Assembly: GCA_016705245.1 (NCBI GenBank)
Contig: JADIYM010000023.1
Coordinates: forward strand, 1-64,000
Direction: 5' to 3'
From: Blastocatellia bacterium
GTDB taxonomy: Bacteria; Acidobacteriota; Blastocatellia; UBA7656; JADIYM01
Length of the DNA stretch: 64,000 nucleotides
The first letter of the stretch is position 1, and each line of letters begins with the position of its first letter. Both the position numbers and the translations under genes were made by a program. The notes under the pieces are model-generated. The model had not been told where the DNA came from and did not search any database. It worked only from the letters and a program-made list of their open reading frames with translations. Of the stretch, positions 42,554 to 51,069 are shown piece after piece.

Positions 42554-44056
42554 ATGTTTCGACTTTTTCACGACAACAACATCGACTTCCTTGGACACAA
42601 GGCCGTGTTCATCATGATCTCGGTCGTCCTCATGGTCATTGGCTGCGTCGGCGTCGTCGCACGAGGCTTCAATCTCGGCGTCGACTTTGCGGGTGGATCG
42701 CTTTACTACGTCCAGTTCGTGAATCCTAAAACGGCGCCGAACGACATCCGATCGGCGCTCAGCGCGCAAGGCATCGATGCGCAGAAGGTGACGATCCAGC
42801 CGATCTCGAGCGGCGGGCGTACCGGCGTGGGACGAGGGCTGCTCGTGAGGCTTCCGGCCGACGTCGGCACCGTCGACGAGACCACCGGCATCGGCAACCA
42901 GAAGCGGATCGTGATGAAGGCGCTCAGCTCCTTCAACGCAACCCAGACGAATGCCCCCGGCAAGTCCGACGTGAACCTCGCCGATGAGGCCGAGATCTTC
43001 AACGAGCTGACGCTCGCGGGCATCGCCGCCGACGGCGGAGCCACCCCGGAGGCGATCGCCACGGCCATCGTCGCCCACCGGAATTCGCAACCGAAGGGCG
43101 TGTACGCGACGATCGAAGACGTGCGCCAGGCTCCGAACGTTTCAGCTGCTTCGGCCGATGCCATCGTCGGGGCGTTTTATGCCGGCAAGTCGGACATCAA
43201 TCAGATCGGCGGCGACGACTTCCTCAACCTGATGATGCGAATGGATCCGCTCGGGCTGAAGGGAGACGCGGCCGCTGCGACGGCGCAGTACACGGCGCTT
43301 CGCGACACGTTCATCGGCTACCGCGACCGCACGCTCAGCGGCGTGGTGTCGTCGATCGACGAGATTCCCTTCGGCGAGGTCGCCCCGCAGTTCCGCGAGG
43401 CGATCAATTCCCAGTTCTTCGTCGGCGCGTTCAACATGACGAACGCCGAGTCGGTGGGTGCCCAGGTTGGAGACGATCTGCGCAACCGCGCGATCTACGT
43501 CACGCTCGCGTCACTCGTGGGAATGCTCGTGTTCATTGCCTTCCGATTCGAGTGGATCTACGGCGTGAGCGCGGTCCTCGCGGTCTTCCACGACGTTCCC
43601 GTCACGCTTGGGATCTTCGCGCTCTTCGGGTGGGAGATCAATCTGACTGTCATCGCCGCGATCCTGACGCTGATCGGTTATTCGACGAACGATACGATCG
43701 TCATCTTCGACCGCATTCGCGAGACGCTTCGCGCCCAGCGGCGGGATTCGATCGAGAAGGTCACGAACGATGCGATCAACGCCACGCTTTCGCGAACCGT
43801 CATCGCTTCGGGAACGGCGTTCCTGACGGTGTTCGTGCTCGTGCTGTTTGGCGGCGACGTCCTCCGAAGCTTCGCTATGGTGCTGCTGATCGGCATCGTG
43901 GTCGGCACGTACTCGTCGATCGGCATTGCGAGCCCGATCATGATCTGGCTGAACAAGCGCCAGCGTGCGAGCCTTCCGGCGAGTGTCCGCGCCACGGCGG
44001 ATGCCGCGGCCGCCGAACCCTCGGCTCGCGCCGCGCGCACGGCGAAGACGATCTAG
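42554..44056 (+). CDS. secF: Protein translocase subunit SecF with enlarged periplasmic domain
   Basis: A 500-residue partner of SecD; most SecF proteins are about 290-400. Helix 1 (about 17-37) leads to FNLGVDFAGGSLYYVQF, and the final helices carry LTLIGYSTNDTIVIFDRI. Between them the periplasmic part has an insertion of roughly 150 residues (about 85-280). It includes GVYATIEDVRQAPNVSAASA, which resembles a helix-hairpin-helix pair, and FLNLMMRMDPLGLKG. The reading frame is smooth, so this is a lineage feature and not an artefact. The Ala-rich C-terminal tail is cytoplasmic. Confidence 0.93.
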   Translation: MFRLFHDNNIDFLGHKAVFIMISVVLMVIGCVGVVARGFNLGVDFAGGSLYYVQFVNPKTAPNDIRSALSAQGIDAQKVTIQPISSGGRTGVGRGLLVRLPADVGTVDETTGIGNQKRIVMKALSSFNATQTNAPGKSDVNLADEAEIFNELTLAGIAADGGATPEAIATAIVAHRNSQPKGVYATIEDVRQAPNVSAASADAIVGAFYAGKSDINQIGGDDFLNLMMRMDPLGLKGDAAAATAQYTALRDTFIGYRDRTLSGVVSSIDEIPFGEVAPQFREAINSQFFVGAFNMTNAESVGAQVGDDLRNRAIYVTLASLVGMLVFIAFRFEWIYGVSAVLAVFHDVPVTLGIFALFGWEINLTVIAAILTLIGYSTNDTIVIFDRIRETLRAQRRDSIEKVTNDAINATLSRTVIASGTAFLTVFVLVLFGGDVLRSFAMVLLIGIVVGTYSSIGIASPIMIWLNKRQRASLPASVRATADAAAAEPSARAARTAKTI

Positions 44057-44080
44057 TCGCTTCGAGTTCCGAACACCGGA

Positions 44081-44114
44081 CGGGCGGGGGGCCAGCAGCC
44101 TCCCGCCCGTTTTT
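44081..44114 (+). terminator. Rho-independent terminator after secF
   Basis: CGGGCGGGGGG pairs with CCTCCCGCCCG across a loop of about seven bases and is followed directly by TTTTT. It lies 24 bases after the secF stop and closes the tgt-yajC-secD-secF unit. Confidence 0.88.
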
Positions 44115-44343
44115 CGTTTGCGAAATGCGGTCTGACACCTGATGATCGCCTCGAGATGCGCCACCGGTGCGACCGGGAAAGCGCCGGTCGACGGAGCCAC
44201 TTCGCACAGCCGTCCGGCGGTTCACACGATGTTCACGCGCTTCTCGCAAACTCATGGATTCACGGAAGTTCGCGCTTCAGGAGCCCTCGCGGAACTTTCG
44301 CTTTCGGGTGGGGTCTAACGCCTTCGGAAGGGCAATTCCGCGC

Positions 44344-44372
44344 TTGACTCGCTCTGGAACGAGGTGTAGACT
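44344..44372 (+). promoter_or_regulatory. Near-consensus sigma-70-type promoter for the tonB/exb operon
   Basis: TTGACT (44344-44349), a 17-base spacer, then TAGACT (44367-44372). Transcription should start near 44379, leaving a leader of about 180 bases before the ATG at 44560. The leader is GC-rich with short possible stems (for example GGGTGCCCGCC...GGGCGGCCC). It shows no riboswitch that I recognise. The first part of the 503-base gap (44115-44343) shows nothing else. Confidence 0.8.
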
Positions 44373-44559
44373 TTGGCCCGCTTTTCTCGGGTAATAACTG
44401 TAACAGATGCATGCATTTGCAGTTTCGGAGGCGGGTGCCCGCCGGACGCCACGGGCGGCCCCTCTTCCCACTGCAATGTCCGGAGTTTCGGGGCGCCCGC
44501 GCACCAAAGTTCTCCCTCCATTTCAGTAGTCACAGCGCAGGACGGGGAGGTCTCAGACC

Positions 44560-45327
44560 ATGTTCGATCAACTCGTTGAATCAACGTCAGAGCGGAAAAA
44601 CGCCACAATCATGACGTTGTTCCTGGTGAACTCCGTGCTTGGAGCCATCGCGCTCTTCGCAACGGTCGTTATCGGCATCATGTGGTACGACGCGCAGCTC
44701 AACTACGAGTTCGAGAAGCTTGCGCTCGTGGCCATGGCGCCTCCGGCAGCCGCACCGCCGCCACCACCGGCACCGGCGCAGGCGCAGCCGAAGACCACTC
44801 CCGTCACGAATGATTTCGTTTCGCAGACGAAGCCGCCGACGGAGATCAAGCCTCCTGCGCCGCGTCCTCCGTCCGTCGCTCAGACAGGCGTCGTCGGTGG
44901 CGTTCCCGGTGGCGTTCCTGGCGGCGAGCCGGGCGGCGTTCCCGGAGGCGTCCCTGGTGGCGTTCCTGGAGGTATCGTGGGTGGAGCGCCAATCGACGTC
45001 CCTCCACCTGCACCGGATCCGCCCAAGCCGGATCCGCCCAAGATTCAGCGCGTTTCGGGTGGCGTCCTCGCCGGCAAGGCGACACGTCGACCGCAGCCTC
45101 CGTATCCGCAAATGGCACGCGCCGCTGGTATCGAGGGCGCTGTCGTGGTTGAAGTGACCGTGAGCGAATCCGGTGCCGTGCAGTCAGCCCGCGCCGTTTC
45201 CGGTCATCCGCTGCTCCGCGACGCCGCGGTCCAGGCCGCTCGTGGCTGGGCCTTTTCGCCGACGATGCTCTCCGGCGTTCCGGTGAAAGTTGTGGGCACG
45301 ATCACATTCAACTTCAGGAAATCGTAA
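44560..45327 (+). CDS. TonB family energy-transducing protein
   Basis: A 255-residue single-pass inner-membrane protein. The helix at about 18-43 (MTLFLVNSVLGAIALFATVV) is followed by a Pro-rich span (PPPPPAPAQAQPKT). A Gly-Val-Pro repeat (about 112-146, units of GGVPGGVP) comes next, then a further Pro/Lys segment. The TonB C-terminal domain (about 175-255) has PPYPQMARAAGIEGAVVVEV and TITFNFRKS. It transmits proton-motive energy from ExbB/ExbD to outer-membrane receptors. It is first in an operon with exbB, two exbD genes and a TPR lipoprotein. GGGGAGG lies about 11 bases before the start. Confidence 0.9.
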   Translation: MFDQLVESTSERKNATIMTLFLVNSVLGAIALFATVVIGIMWYDAQLNYEFEKLALVAMAPPAAAPPPPPAPAQAQPKTTPVTNDFVSQTKPPTEIKPPAPRPPSVAQTGVVGGVPGGVPGGEPGGVPGGVPGGVPGGIVGGAPIDVPPPAPDPPKPDPPKIQRVSGGVLAGKATRRPQPPYPQMARAAGIEGAVVVEVTVSESGAVQSARAVSGHPLLRDAAVQAARGWAFSPTMLSGVPVKVVGTITFNFRKS

Positions 45328-45435
45328 TTCCGGCGCCGTTTGACCGTTGTGCTCCGGTGGCCCTGCCACCGGGGACCGCAACGGCGGCGAAACGGCTGGG
45401 ACGGCTCGACTCAACTTCTGGGAGGATCTCTAGTA

Positions 45436-46191
45436 ATGACCATTCTTGACTTCGTCTGGAGCGAGGCCGGTGTCGCCGCCTTCAATGTGCTGGCGTACCT
45501 GCAGGATGAGGGCGGCGCTGCAGCCGCTCAGACCGAGGACTTCACCCTCTGGGGCATGATCCAGAAGATGGGCCCGACGGCGCTCGTCGTCGCCATCATC
45601 CTCTTCATCATGTCGATGTACTCGATCGCGGTGATGGTCGAGCGCTACCTGACCTACAGCGCGGCCAAGAAGCAGTCTCGCGAGTTCGCCCCGAAGGTCG
45701 CCGCGGCCCTGCGAGACAACCGCATCGAGGAAGCGATCAACATCTCGGACCGCTACAAGAAGAGCCATCTCGCGATGGTCGTCAACGCCGGCCTGCAGGA
45801 CATCCAGGCGTCGGGCTTCGGTCCCCACGTCATCGACAGCGCCAAGCGTGCCCTCCAGCGCGCGATGGCCATCAAGACGGCCGAGTTCAAGCGCGGCTTG
45901 TCGGCACTCGCGACGATCGGCTCGACGGCCCCGTTCGTGGGACTGTTCGGAACCGTGGTCGGCATCATCAACTCGTTCCAGGGTATGAAGAGCGCCGAGT
46001 CGACGGGTATCGGCGCGGTCGCCGGCGGCATTTCGGAAGCCCTCATCGAGACGGCCTTCGGTCTCGTCGTGGCCATCCCGGCCGTGTGGGCGTTCAACTA
46101 CTTCTCGTCCAAGGTCGAATCGTTCGTCGTCGAGATGGACAACTCGTCGTCGGAACTCATCGACTATTTCCTCAAGCAGCGAGGGTCGTAA
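45436..46191 (+). CDS. exbB: ExbB/TolQ/MotA-family proton channel protein
   Basis: A 251-residue inner-membrane stator subunit. Helix 1 at about 44-66 (TALVVAIILFIMSMYSIAVM) and the paired helices near 155-180 and 195-225 contain the signature TIGSTAPFVGLFGTVVGI and ALIETAFGLVVAIPAV. The ATG at 45436 has GGGAGGAT upstream; the longer open frame lacks a site. With ExbD it forms the proton-driven motor for the TonB protein encoded just before. A TolQ role cannot be excluded, but no tolA, tolB or pal is nearby. Confidence 0.92.
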   Translation: MTILDFVWSEAGVAAFNVLAYLQDEGGAAAAQTEDFTLWGMIQKMGPTALVVAIILFIMSMYSIAVMVERYLTYSAAKKQSREFAPKVAAALRDNRIEEAINISDRYKKSHLAMVVNAGLQDIQASGFGPHVIDSAKRALQRAMAIKTAEFKRGLSALATIGSTAPFVGLFGTVVGIINSFQGMKSAESTGIGAVAGGISEALIETAFGLVVAIPAVWAFNYFSSKVESFVVEMDNSSSELIDYFLKQRGS

Positions 46192-46194
46192 TCC

Positions 46195-46632
46195 ATGGGC
46201 GCAAGTGTCGATACTGGCGGCGGCGGTCCGATCAACGCCATCAACGTCACCCCGATGGTCGACGTGATGCTCGTGCTGCTGATCATCTTCATGGTTATCA
46301 CGCCGATGCTTCAGGCTGGCGTGTCGGTCGCATTGCCCAGGGCAAAGAACCCGGTTGAGACAGCGGAGATCACGAAGGAGTCCTCGGTAGTCGTCGCTGT
46401 GCCCAACAACGGCGAGTTCTACGTCAACAAGGACAAGTTCACGGACCTGAAAGAGTTGGGGCGTGAGGTCAAGGACCGGCTCTCCAAGAAGCCGATTCAG
46501 GACCAGATCGTCTACGTGAAGGCCGGTGCCGGAGCTGACTACGGCACGGTGGTCATGGTGATCGACGAGATCCGCAACCAGGGGTTCGACCGCATTGGGC
46601 TCGTAGCTGACAAGGAAAAGCCGGCGAAGTAA
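46195..46632 (+). CDS. exbD: ExbD/TolR-family protein, copy 1
   Basis: A 145-residue single-pass protein. The N-terminal motif INVTPMVDVMLVLLIIFMVI holds the membrane aspartate used in proton translocation. A periplasmic domain of about 100 residues follows (VAVPNNGEFYVNKDKF, VIDEIRNQGFDRIGLVADK). It starts 3 bases after exbB stops. A second, different ExbD follows, an arrangement common in bacteria with TonB motors of mixed ExbD composition. Confidence 0.93.
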   Translation: MGASVDTGGGGPINAINVTPMVDVMLVLLIIFMVITPMLQAGVSVALPRAKNPVETAEITKESSVVVAVPNNGEFYVNKDKFTDLKELGREVKDRLSKKPIQDQIVYVKAGAGADYGTVVMVIDEIRNQGFDRIGLVADKEKPAK

Positions 46633-46686
46633 CGGCAGGGGCTTTCGGGCCCGGTCGATAGAGGTCCTAACCAGACAGGAGGAGGG

Positions 46687-46709
46687 GCGCGCGGGACAGC
46701 CCGCGCGCC
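46687..46709 (+). promoter_or_regulatory. GC hairpin between a strong ribosome site and the second exbD start
   Basis: AGGAGGAGGGG at about 46676-46687 runs into GCGCGCGGG...CCCGCGCGC, a stem of nine base pairs with a four- to five-base loop. It is followed by about 14 bases before the ATG at 46723. The ribosome site is thus about 40 bases away in sequence, but the stem could bring it close in space. It might set the relative amount of the second ExbD. Confidence 0.55.
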
Positions 46710-46722
46710 GCTGCAAAAGCCG

Positions 46723-47148
46723 ATGGGAATGAGTTCAGGAAGTACGCCAGACATCAACGTGACGCCGCTCATCGACGTCCTTCTCGTACTGCTCATCATC
46801 TTCATGGTGGTCGCGCCGCTCAAGCCGGCGCAGTTCGAGACCAAGGTCCCGCAGAAGAACAACACTGCGCAGGAACAGCCGAACAACGAGACGCTCATGG
46901 TCGTGCTCAAGACCGACAACACGATCGAGTTCCCCGCGCGCAACAAGGTCAATCCGGAAGAGTTGCAGGAGCGCCTGACTCGCGCGCTCGCCGACCGTCC
47001 CGAAGATCAGCGTACGGTCATCGTCGCCGGCCCGACGAAGCTCGCCTACTCGAACATCGTCAACGTCATCGACATCATCAAGGGCTCGGGCGCCGAGACG
47101 ATCGGTCTGCAGATCGACGCGCTCGACATCGTGACCGAACAAAATTGA
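46723..47148 (+). CDS. exbD: ExbD/TolR-family protein, copy 2
   Basis: A 141-residue single-pass stator protein with PDINVTPLIDVLLVLLIIFM including the membrane aspartate. The periplasmic domain contains KTDNTIEFPARNKVNP and VNVIDIIKGSGAETIGLQID. It is related to, but clearly distinct from, copy 1. The ATG at 46723 is the only reasonable start, although the good ribosome site sits upstream of a hairpin. It ends 41 bases before the TPR lipoprotein start. Confidence 0.92.
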   Translation: MGMSSGSTPDINVTPLIDVLLVLLIIFMVVAPLKPAQFETKVPQKNNTAQEQPNNETLMVVLKTDNTIEFPARNKVNPEELQERLTRALADRPEDQRTVIVAGPTKLAYSNIVNVIDIIKGSGAETIGLQIDALDIVTEQN

Positions 47149-47189
47149 TCGGTCTGACCGATCGAGTCCTCGGAGGAGACGGAATCGAT

Positions 47190-48095
47190 ATGAGATCTCA
47201 CGTGCGTCGGCTCGCAGTTGTCGTCCTGATGACGTTCGCCGTCGGTGGCGTGCAGGGCTGCGGCTTCTATTACTCGCTTCAGGCGAAGAATCGCCTCAAC
47301 GAGGGCGTCCGCACCTTCAACAAGGGCAAGTACGAAGAGGCGCGCGACCTGTTCAGGGAAGCCGTCGACCTCGATCCGGACAACGTCAACGCGCGGTTCT
47401 TCCTCGCCATGGCGCTCAACGCCGAGTTCGAGAAGTCGCTCAACTCTCAGGACGTCGACAAGTCTGGCGCTATCACCCTCGGCCAGAACGCCATCAAGGC
47501 ATTCGAGGACGTGATCGCGAAGAATCCCGATCCGAAGTTCATCGACCAGTCGACGGCCTTCATCGCCAAGGCATACAAGTCACTCCGTGACGTGTACAGC
47601 CCCGATCGCGAGATGGCCCAGGCCCTCGAGATGCGCACGAAGTACCTCGAGCACATCGAGAAGCGCGCGAACCTGCCGGGCCAGGCGAACCGCGTCAAGG
47701 CGCAGATGTACTACACGATCGCGGACGACTACTGGCGCGAGGGTCACCAGATGCTCGAGCGATTCGCGAAGAAGGATCCCGCCAACCCGACGGCGCTTGC
47801 GACCTACCCTGATGTCCCGGAAGCCGAACGGGCCAAGATCATGGCGGTCGTCGCAAAGTCGAAGGGATACATGGAGCAGGCCATCGCCGCGGATCCGGAT
47901 TATCCCGAGCCGTACCTGGGCCAGAAGCTCCTCGTGATGGACCAGATGAACGCCACGAACGACCTCACGAAGAAGGATGCGTTCCGCCCCGAGAAGGACA
48001 AATGGGACGAGCTCTACCGGGACAAGCTCAGCGCGGCGCAGGCCGCCGAGGCGGCAGCCGGTGGGGCGGCGGAGGGCGGTGCCGAAACGAAGTAG
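47190..48095 (+). CDS. Lipoprotein with TPR repeats, Exb operon member
   Basis: A 301-residue protein. The ATG at 47190 has GGAGGAG 9-10 bases upstream and starts a lipoprotein signal ending VGGVQGC (Cys about 24), so it should be lipid-anchored. TPR-like helices follow: NRLNEGVRTFNKGKYEEARD then LFREAVDLDPDNVNARFFLA, and a later pair around MEQAIAADPDYPEPYLGQ. The Ala-rich tail ends GGAETK. TPR lipoproteins encoded after TonB-ExbB-ExbD may support motor assembly or substrate handling; the function here is inferred only from position. Confidence 0.8.
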   Translation: MRSHVRRLAVVVLMTFAVGGVQGCGFYYSLQAKNRLNEGVRTFNKGKYEEARDLFREAVDLDPDNVNARFFLAMALNAEFEKSLNSQDVDKSGAITLGQNAIKAFEDVIAKNPDPKFIDQSTAFIAKAYKSLRDVYSPDREMAQALEMRTKYLEHIEKRANLPGQANRVKAQMYYTIADDYWREGHQMLERFAKKDPANPTALATYPDVPEAERAKIMAVVAKSKGYMEQAIAADPDYPEPYLGQKLLVMDQMNATNDLTKKDAFRPEKDKWDELYRDKLSAAQAAEAAAGGAAEGGAETK

Positions 48096-48124
48096 GGGCG
48101 CGCCGACAAGCCCGCCTGCTGTGG

Positions 48125-48168
48125 TACGATCAACGGGCGCGGAGAGCACTAAGCTCTTCGCGCCCGTT
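48125..48168 (+). promoter_or_regulatory. Extended -10 followed by 16-bp stem-loop, before the RSH gene
   Basis: TACGAT at 48125-48130 is preceded by GTGG and could be an extended -10. Immediately after it, AACGGGCGCGGAGAGC (48132-48147) and GCTCTTCGCGCCCGTT (48153-48168) form a stem of 16 pairs with one G-T pair and a five-base loop. It could be the 5' cap hairpin of the RSH transcript or the terminator of the Exb operon. A good T-run is lacking. Confidence 0.55.
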
Positions 48169-48242
48169 CTGCATTTGGAGGACGGAGCGGCCGGCGTGCC
48201 CATCGTCTATCAACGCCGCCGGACGGTTTCCGAGGTCCGTGG

Positions 48243-50402
48243 ATGATCCGTTTCGAGACGATTCTCGACAAGGTGTCGCGCAGCCGGCCTGATGCCGACC
48301 TGGACCTGCTCCGTCGCGCCTACCTTTTTTCGGCAAAGGAACACCGCGGCCAGGTTCGTAAATCCGGCGAGCCTTACCTCGTCCATCCGCTGGAAGTCGC
48401 AAACATCCTCGCCGACATGCAGCTCGACGTTTCCTGCGTCACGACCGGACTCCTCCACGACATCGTCGAAGACACGAACGTCTCGATCGACACCATCGAA
48501 CAGTACTTCGGTGGCGAGATCGCTCACCTCGTCGACGGCCTCACGAAGATTGCGAAGATCGACAGCCTGTCGCGCGCCGACCAGCAGGCTGCCAACATCC
48601 GGAAGATGCTGCTCGCGATGGTCGACGACATCCGGGTCGTGCTCGTGAAGCTCGCCGACCGCCTGCACAACATGCGGACGCTCGAGTTCCTCCCTCGAGA
48701 CAAACAGGTTCGAATCGCCCAGGAGACACTCGACGTATATGCACCGATCGCGCACCGGCTCGGCATGTCGCGTGTCAGGGGCGAGCTCGAGGACCTCGCG
48801 TTCAAGTACATCGAGCCGGACGAGTACCTCCGGCTGCAGGGCGTGCTCGCCGAACGGAAGACGCGGCTCGATGCCGATCTCGATCGCCTGCAGCACGAGA
48901 TGAGCGACATCATGCGGCAGTCGGGCGTACACGTGAACCGGATCGAGGGGCGCATCAAGCGGCCGTATTCGATTCATCAGAAACTCAAGCGCCAGAAGAT
49001 CTCGATTGAGCAGGTATACGACCTCGTCGCGATCCGCATCATCGTCGACGACATCAGGGACTGCTACGCCGCGCTCGGCTCGATCCACACGCACTGGAGG
49101 CCCGTGCCGGGCCGCTTCAAGGACTGGATCGCAATCCCGCGCGAGAACATGTACCAGTCGCTGCATACGACCGTGGTCGGTACGAGCGGCCATCCCTTCG
49201 AGGTGCAGATCCGGACGCTCGACATGCACGGCATCGCCGAGGAAGGCATTGCGGCACACTGGAAGTACAAGGAAGGCAAGCTCGGCGACCAGAGCGAAGA
49301 CGCGGCATTCCAGTGGCTCAAGCGGCTCGTGGAGTGGCAGCAGGAGGTCTCGGACTCGCGAGACTTCATGGACTCGCTCAAGCTCGATCTGTATCCGAAG
49401 GAGGTCTATACCTTCACGCCGAAGGGAAAGGTCATCGAACTTCCACGCGGCGCGACTCCCGTCGACTTCGCCTACGCGATCCATACCGAGGTCGGTCACA
49501 CGTGCGTGGGCGCCAAGGTGAACGGGCGCATCGTCCCGCTCAAATACCAGCTCCGGAACGGCGAGGTCGTCGAGATCATGACGAATGCCCAGAGCCACCC
49601 GTCGCGCGACTGGCTCAACAACGTCATGACGTCGAAGGCGCGCTCGAAGGTTCGCCACTACCTTGCCGAGAGCGAACGGGAGCGCTCGATCGACATCGGC
49701 AAGAAGCTCTTCGAGAAGGAGGCCGAGCGCTTCCGGCTTTCCCCGAAGAAACTGCTCCAGAGCGGAGAGCTCCAGAAGCTCGCGCCGGATTACGGCCTGG
49801 CGCGCAGTGAAGACATCTTCGCCGCGATCGGATACGGAAAGGTGCAACCGCGCTCACTCATCGCGAAGCTCCTCCCGCCCGACCGCCTCGCCGAGCTCGA
49901 GGAAGAGAAGCGCCCGACGATCAAGCAGACGATCAAGAAGGCGCTCGGCCTGGAGGATCGCATCCAGGTGAAGGGCATCGACGACATCATGGTCTACCGC
50001 GCCCGGTGCTGTAATCCGGTGCGCGGCGAGGACATCATCGGGTTCATCACGCGAGGAAAAGGCGTTGCCGTCCACTCGGCCGGATGCCCGAACGTTCCGT
50101 CGCTGACTTTCAACAAGGAGCGGCTGATTCCGGTCGAATGGGTCAAGGCGGACAGCGATCCGGGCCGGTACATCGTTTCGCTGCGGGTAACGACCGAGGA
50201 CAGGCCGGGAATGCTCGCGGACCTGACGCTTGCGATCGCCAACCTGTCGACGAACCTTCGCAATGCCCGGGCGAGCGTCGACGAAGACGCCCACGGACGG
50301 ATCGAGCTCACGGTCGAGGTCTTTGACCTCAAACATCTGGAGCGTCTCACGACAACGCTAAGGTCCGTGGCCGACGTCCTGGGCGTCGAGCGCGTCGCCT
50401 GA
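48243..50402 (+). CDS. Bifunctional (p)ppGpp synthetase/hydrolase (RSH)
   Basis: A 719-residue stringent-response enzyme. The HD hydrolase domain (about 20-175) has HPLEVANILADM and HDIVEDT, with the catalytic His-Asp pair intact. The synthetase domain (about 225-350) has RIKRPYSIHQKLKRQ, RFKDWIAIPRENMYQSLHT and VQIRT. TGS (about 385-445), helical/zinc-finger-like ARCCNPVRGEDIIGF and a C-terminal ACT domain (about 645-719) follow. The RFKD signature, like RxKD enzymes, and the intact HD motif indicate that both activities are likely. It is a single RSH in the SpoT/Rel sense. The next genes are an ECF sigma pair and Ppx/GppA. Confidence 0.94.
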   Translation: MIRFETILDKVSRSRPDADLDLLRRAYLFSAKEHRGQVRKSGEPYLVHPLEVANILADMQLDVSCVTTGLLHDIVEDTNVSIDTIEQYFGGEIAHLVDGLTKIAKIDSLSRADQQAANIRKMLLAMVDDIRVVLVKLADRLHNMRTLEFLPRDKQVRIAQETLDVYAPIAHRLGMSRVRGELEDLAFKYIEPDEYLRLQGVLAERKTRLDADLDRLQHEMSDIMRQSGVHVNRIEGRIKRPYSIHQKLKRQKISIEQVYDLVAIRIIVDDIRDCYAALGSIHTHWRPVPGRFKDWIAIPRENMYQSLHTTVVGTSGHPFEVQIRTLDMHGIAEEGIAAHWKYKEGKLGDQSEDAAFQWLKRLVEWQQEVSDSRDFMDSLKLDLYPKEVYTFTPKGKVIELPRGATPVDFAYAIHTEVGHTCVGAKVNGRIVPLKYQLRNGEVVEIMTNAQSHPSRDWLNNVMTSKARSKVRHYLAESERERSIDIGKKLFEKEAERFRLSPKKLLQSGELQKLAPDYGLARSEDIFAAIGYGKVQPRSLIAKLLPPDRLAELEEEKRPTIKQTIKKALGLEDRIQVKGIDDIMVYRARCCNPVRGEDIIGFITRGKGVAVHSAGCPNVPSLTFNKERLIPVEWVKADSDPGRYIVSLRVTTEDRPGMLADLTLAIANLSTNLRNARASVDEDAHGRIELTVEVFDLKHLERLTTTLRSVADVLGVERVA

Positions 50403-50463
50403 TCGAAAAAGGTCACCCGGCTCAGGCAACCCTTCATCGGAGCGTGCGTCCAAAGGCACGCGC

Positions 50464-51069
50464 ATGCAATACTTAGCGGCTGTGGCTATCGAGACTCCAC
50501 GAGTCGAGACTGACTTGGAACTGGCACGGGCATCCGCCGCGGGAGACACCGCCGCGTTCGAACAGCTCTACAGTCAACACCACCGTCGCGTTTTCTCACT
50601 CTGTCTGCGCATGCTTGGAAATGCTACCGAAGCCGAAGACCTGACCCAGGATGTCTTCGTCCAGCTCTTTCGCAAGATCGGTTCCTTCCGGGGCGAGTCA
50701 GCCTTCACGACGTGGTTGCACCGAATGACGGTCAATCAGGTCCTGATGCACTTCCGCAAGCGGAACGTCCGGCCCGAAATGACGACCGACGATGGTGAGC
50801 TTCCCGTCATCATCGAAGTTGGAACCGAACGCCCGTCGCGAATGCCGATCGTCGATCACATCGCGCTCGAGCGAGCCATCGGAGAGCTGCCGAAGGGATA
50901 CCGCACCGTCTTCGTTCTTCACGATATCGAGGGCTACGAACACGAAGAGATTGGCCGGATGCTCGGAGTGACTGTCGGAACATCGAAGTCGCAACTGCAC
51001 AAGGCCCGGATGAAGATCCGAACCCTCCTCGACAAGAAGTCCTCCGAAAACCGCGAGGTGCAAGCGTGA
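50464..51069 (+). CDS. ECF RNA polymerase sigma factor (RpoE-like)
   Basis: A 201-residue sigma factor. Region 2 (about 25-95) has FEQLYSQHHRRVFSLCLRML, AEDLTQDVFVQLFRKIGSFR and FTTWLHRMTVNQ. Region 4 (about 140-195) has LPKGYRTVFVLHDIEGYEHE then EIGRMLGVTVGTSKSQLHKA. It directs RNA polymerase to envelope or stress promoters; the regulon is unknown. Its stop overlaps the start of the anti-sigma gene (TGATG), so the two are made together and the sigma should be held inactive at the membrane until a signal arrives. Confidence 0.94.
   Translation: MQYLAAVAIETPRVETDLELARASAAGDTAAFEQLYSQHHRRVFSLCLRMLGNATEAEDLTQDVFVQLFRKIGSFRGESAFTTWLHRMTVNQVLMHFRKRNVRPEMTTDDGELPVIIEVGTERPSRMPIVDHIALERAIGELPKGYRTVFVLHDIEGYEHEEIGRMLGVTVGTSKSQLHKARMKIRTLLDKKSSENREVQA

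Noticed and set aside
44379..44559. Riboswitch in the tonB leader
   Set aside because: GC-rich stems are present but no conserved block of a known class was recognised.
44893..44985. Short tandem repeats resembling a CRISPR array
   Set aside because: They encode the GGVPGG repeats inside the TonB protein, in frame, with no unique spacers.
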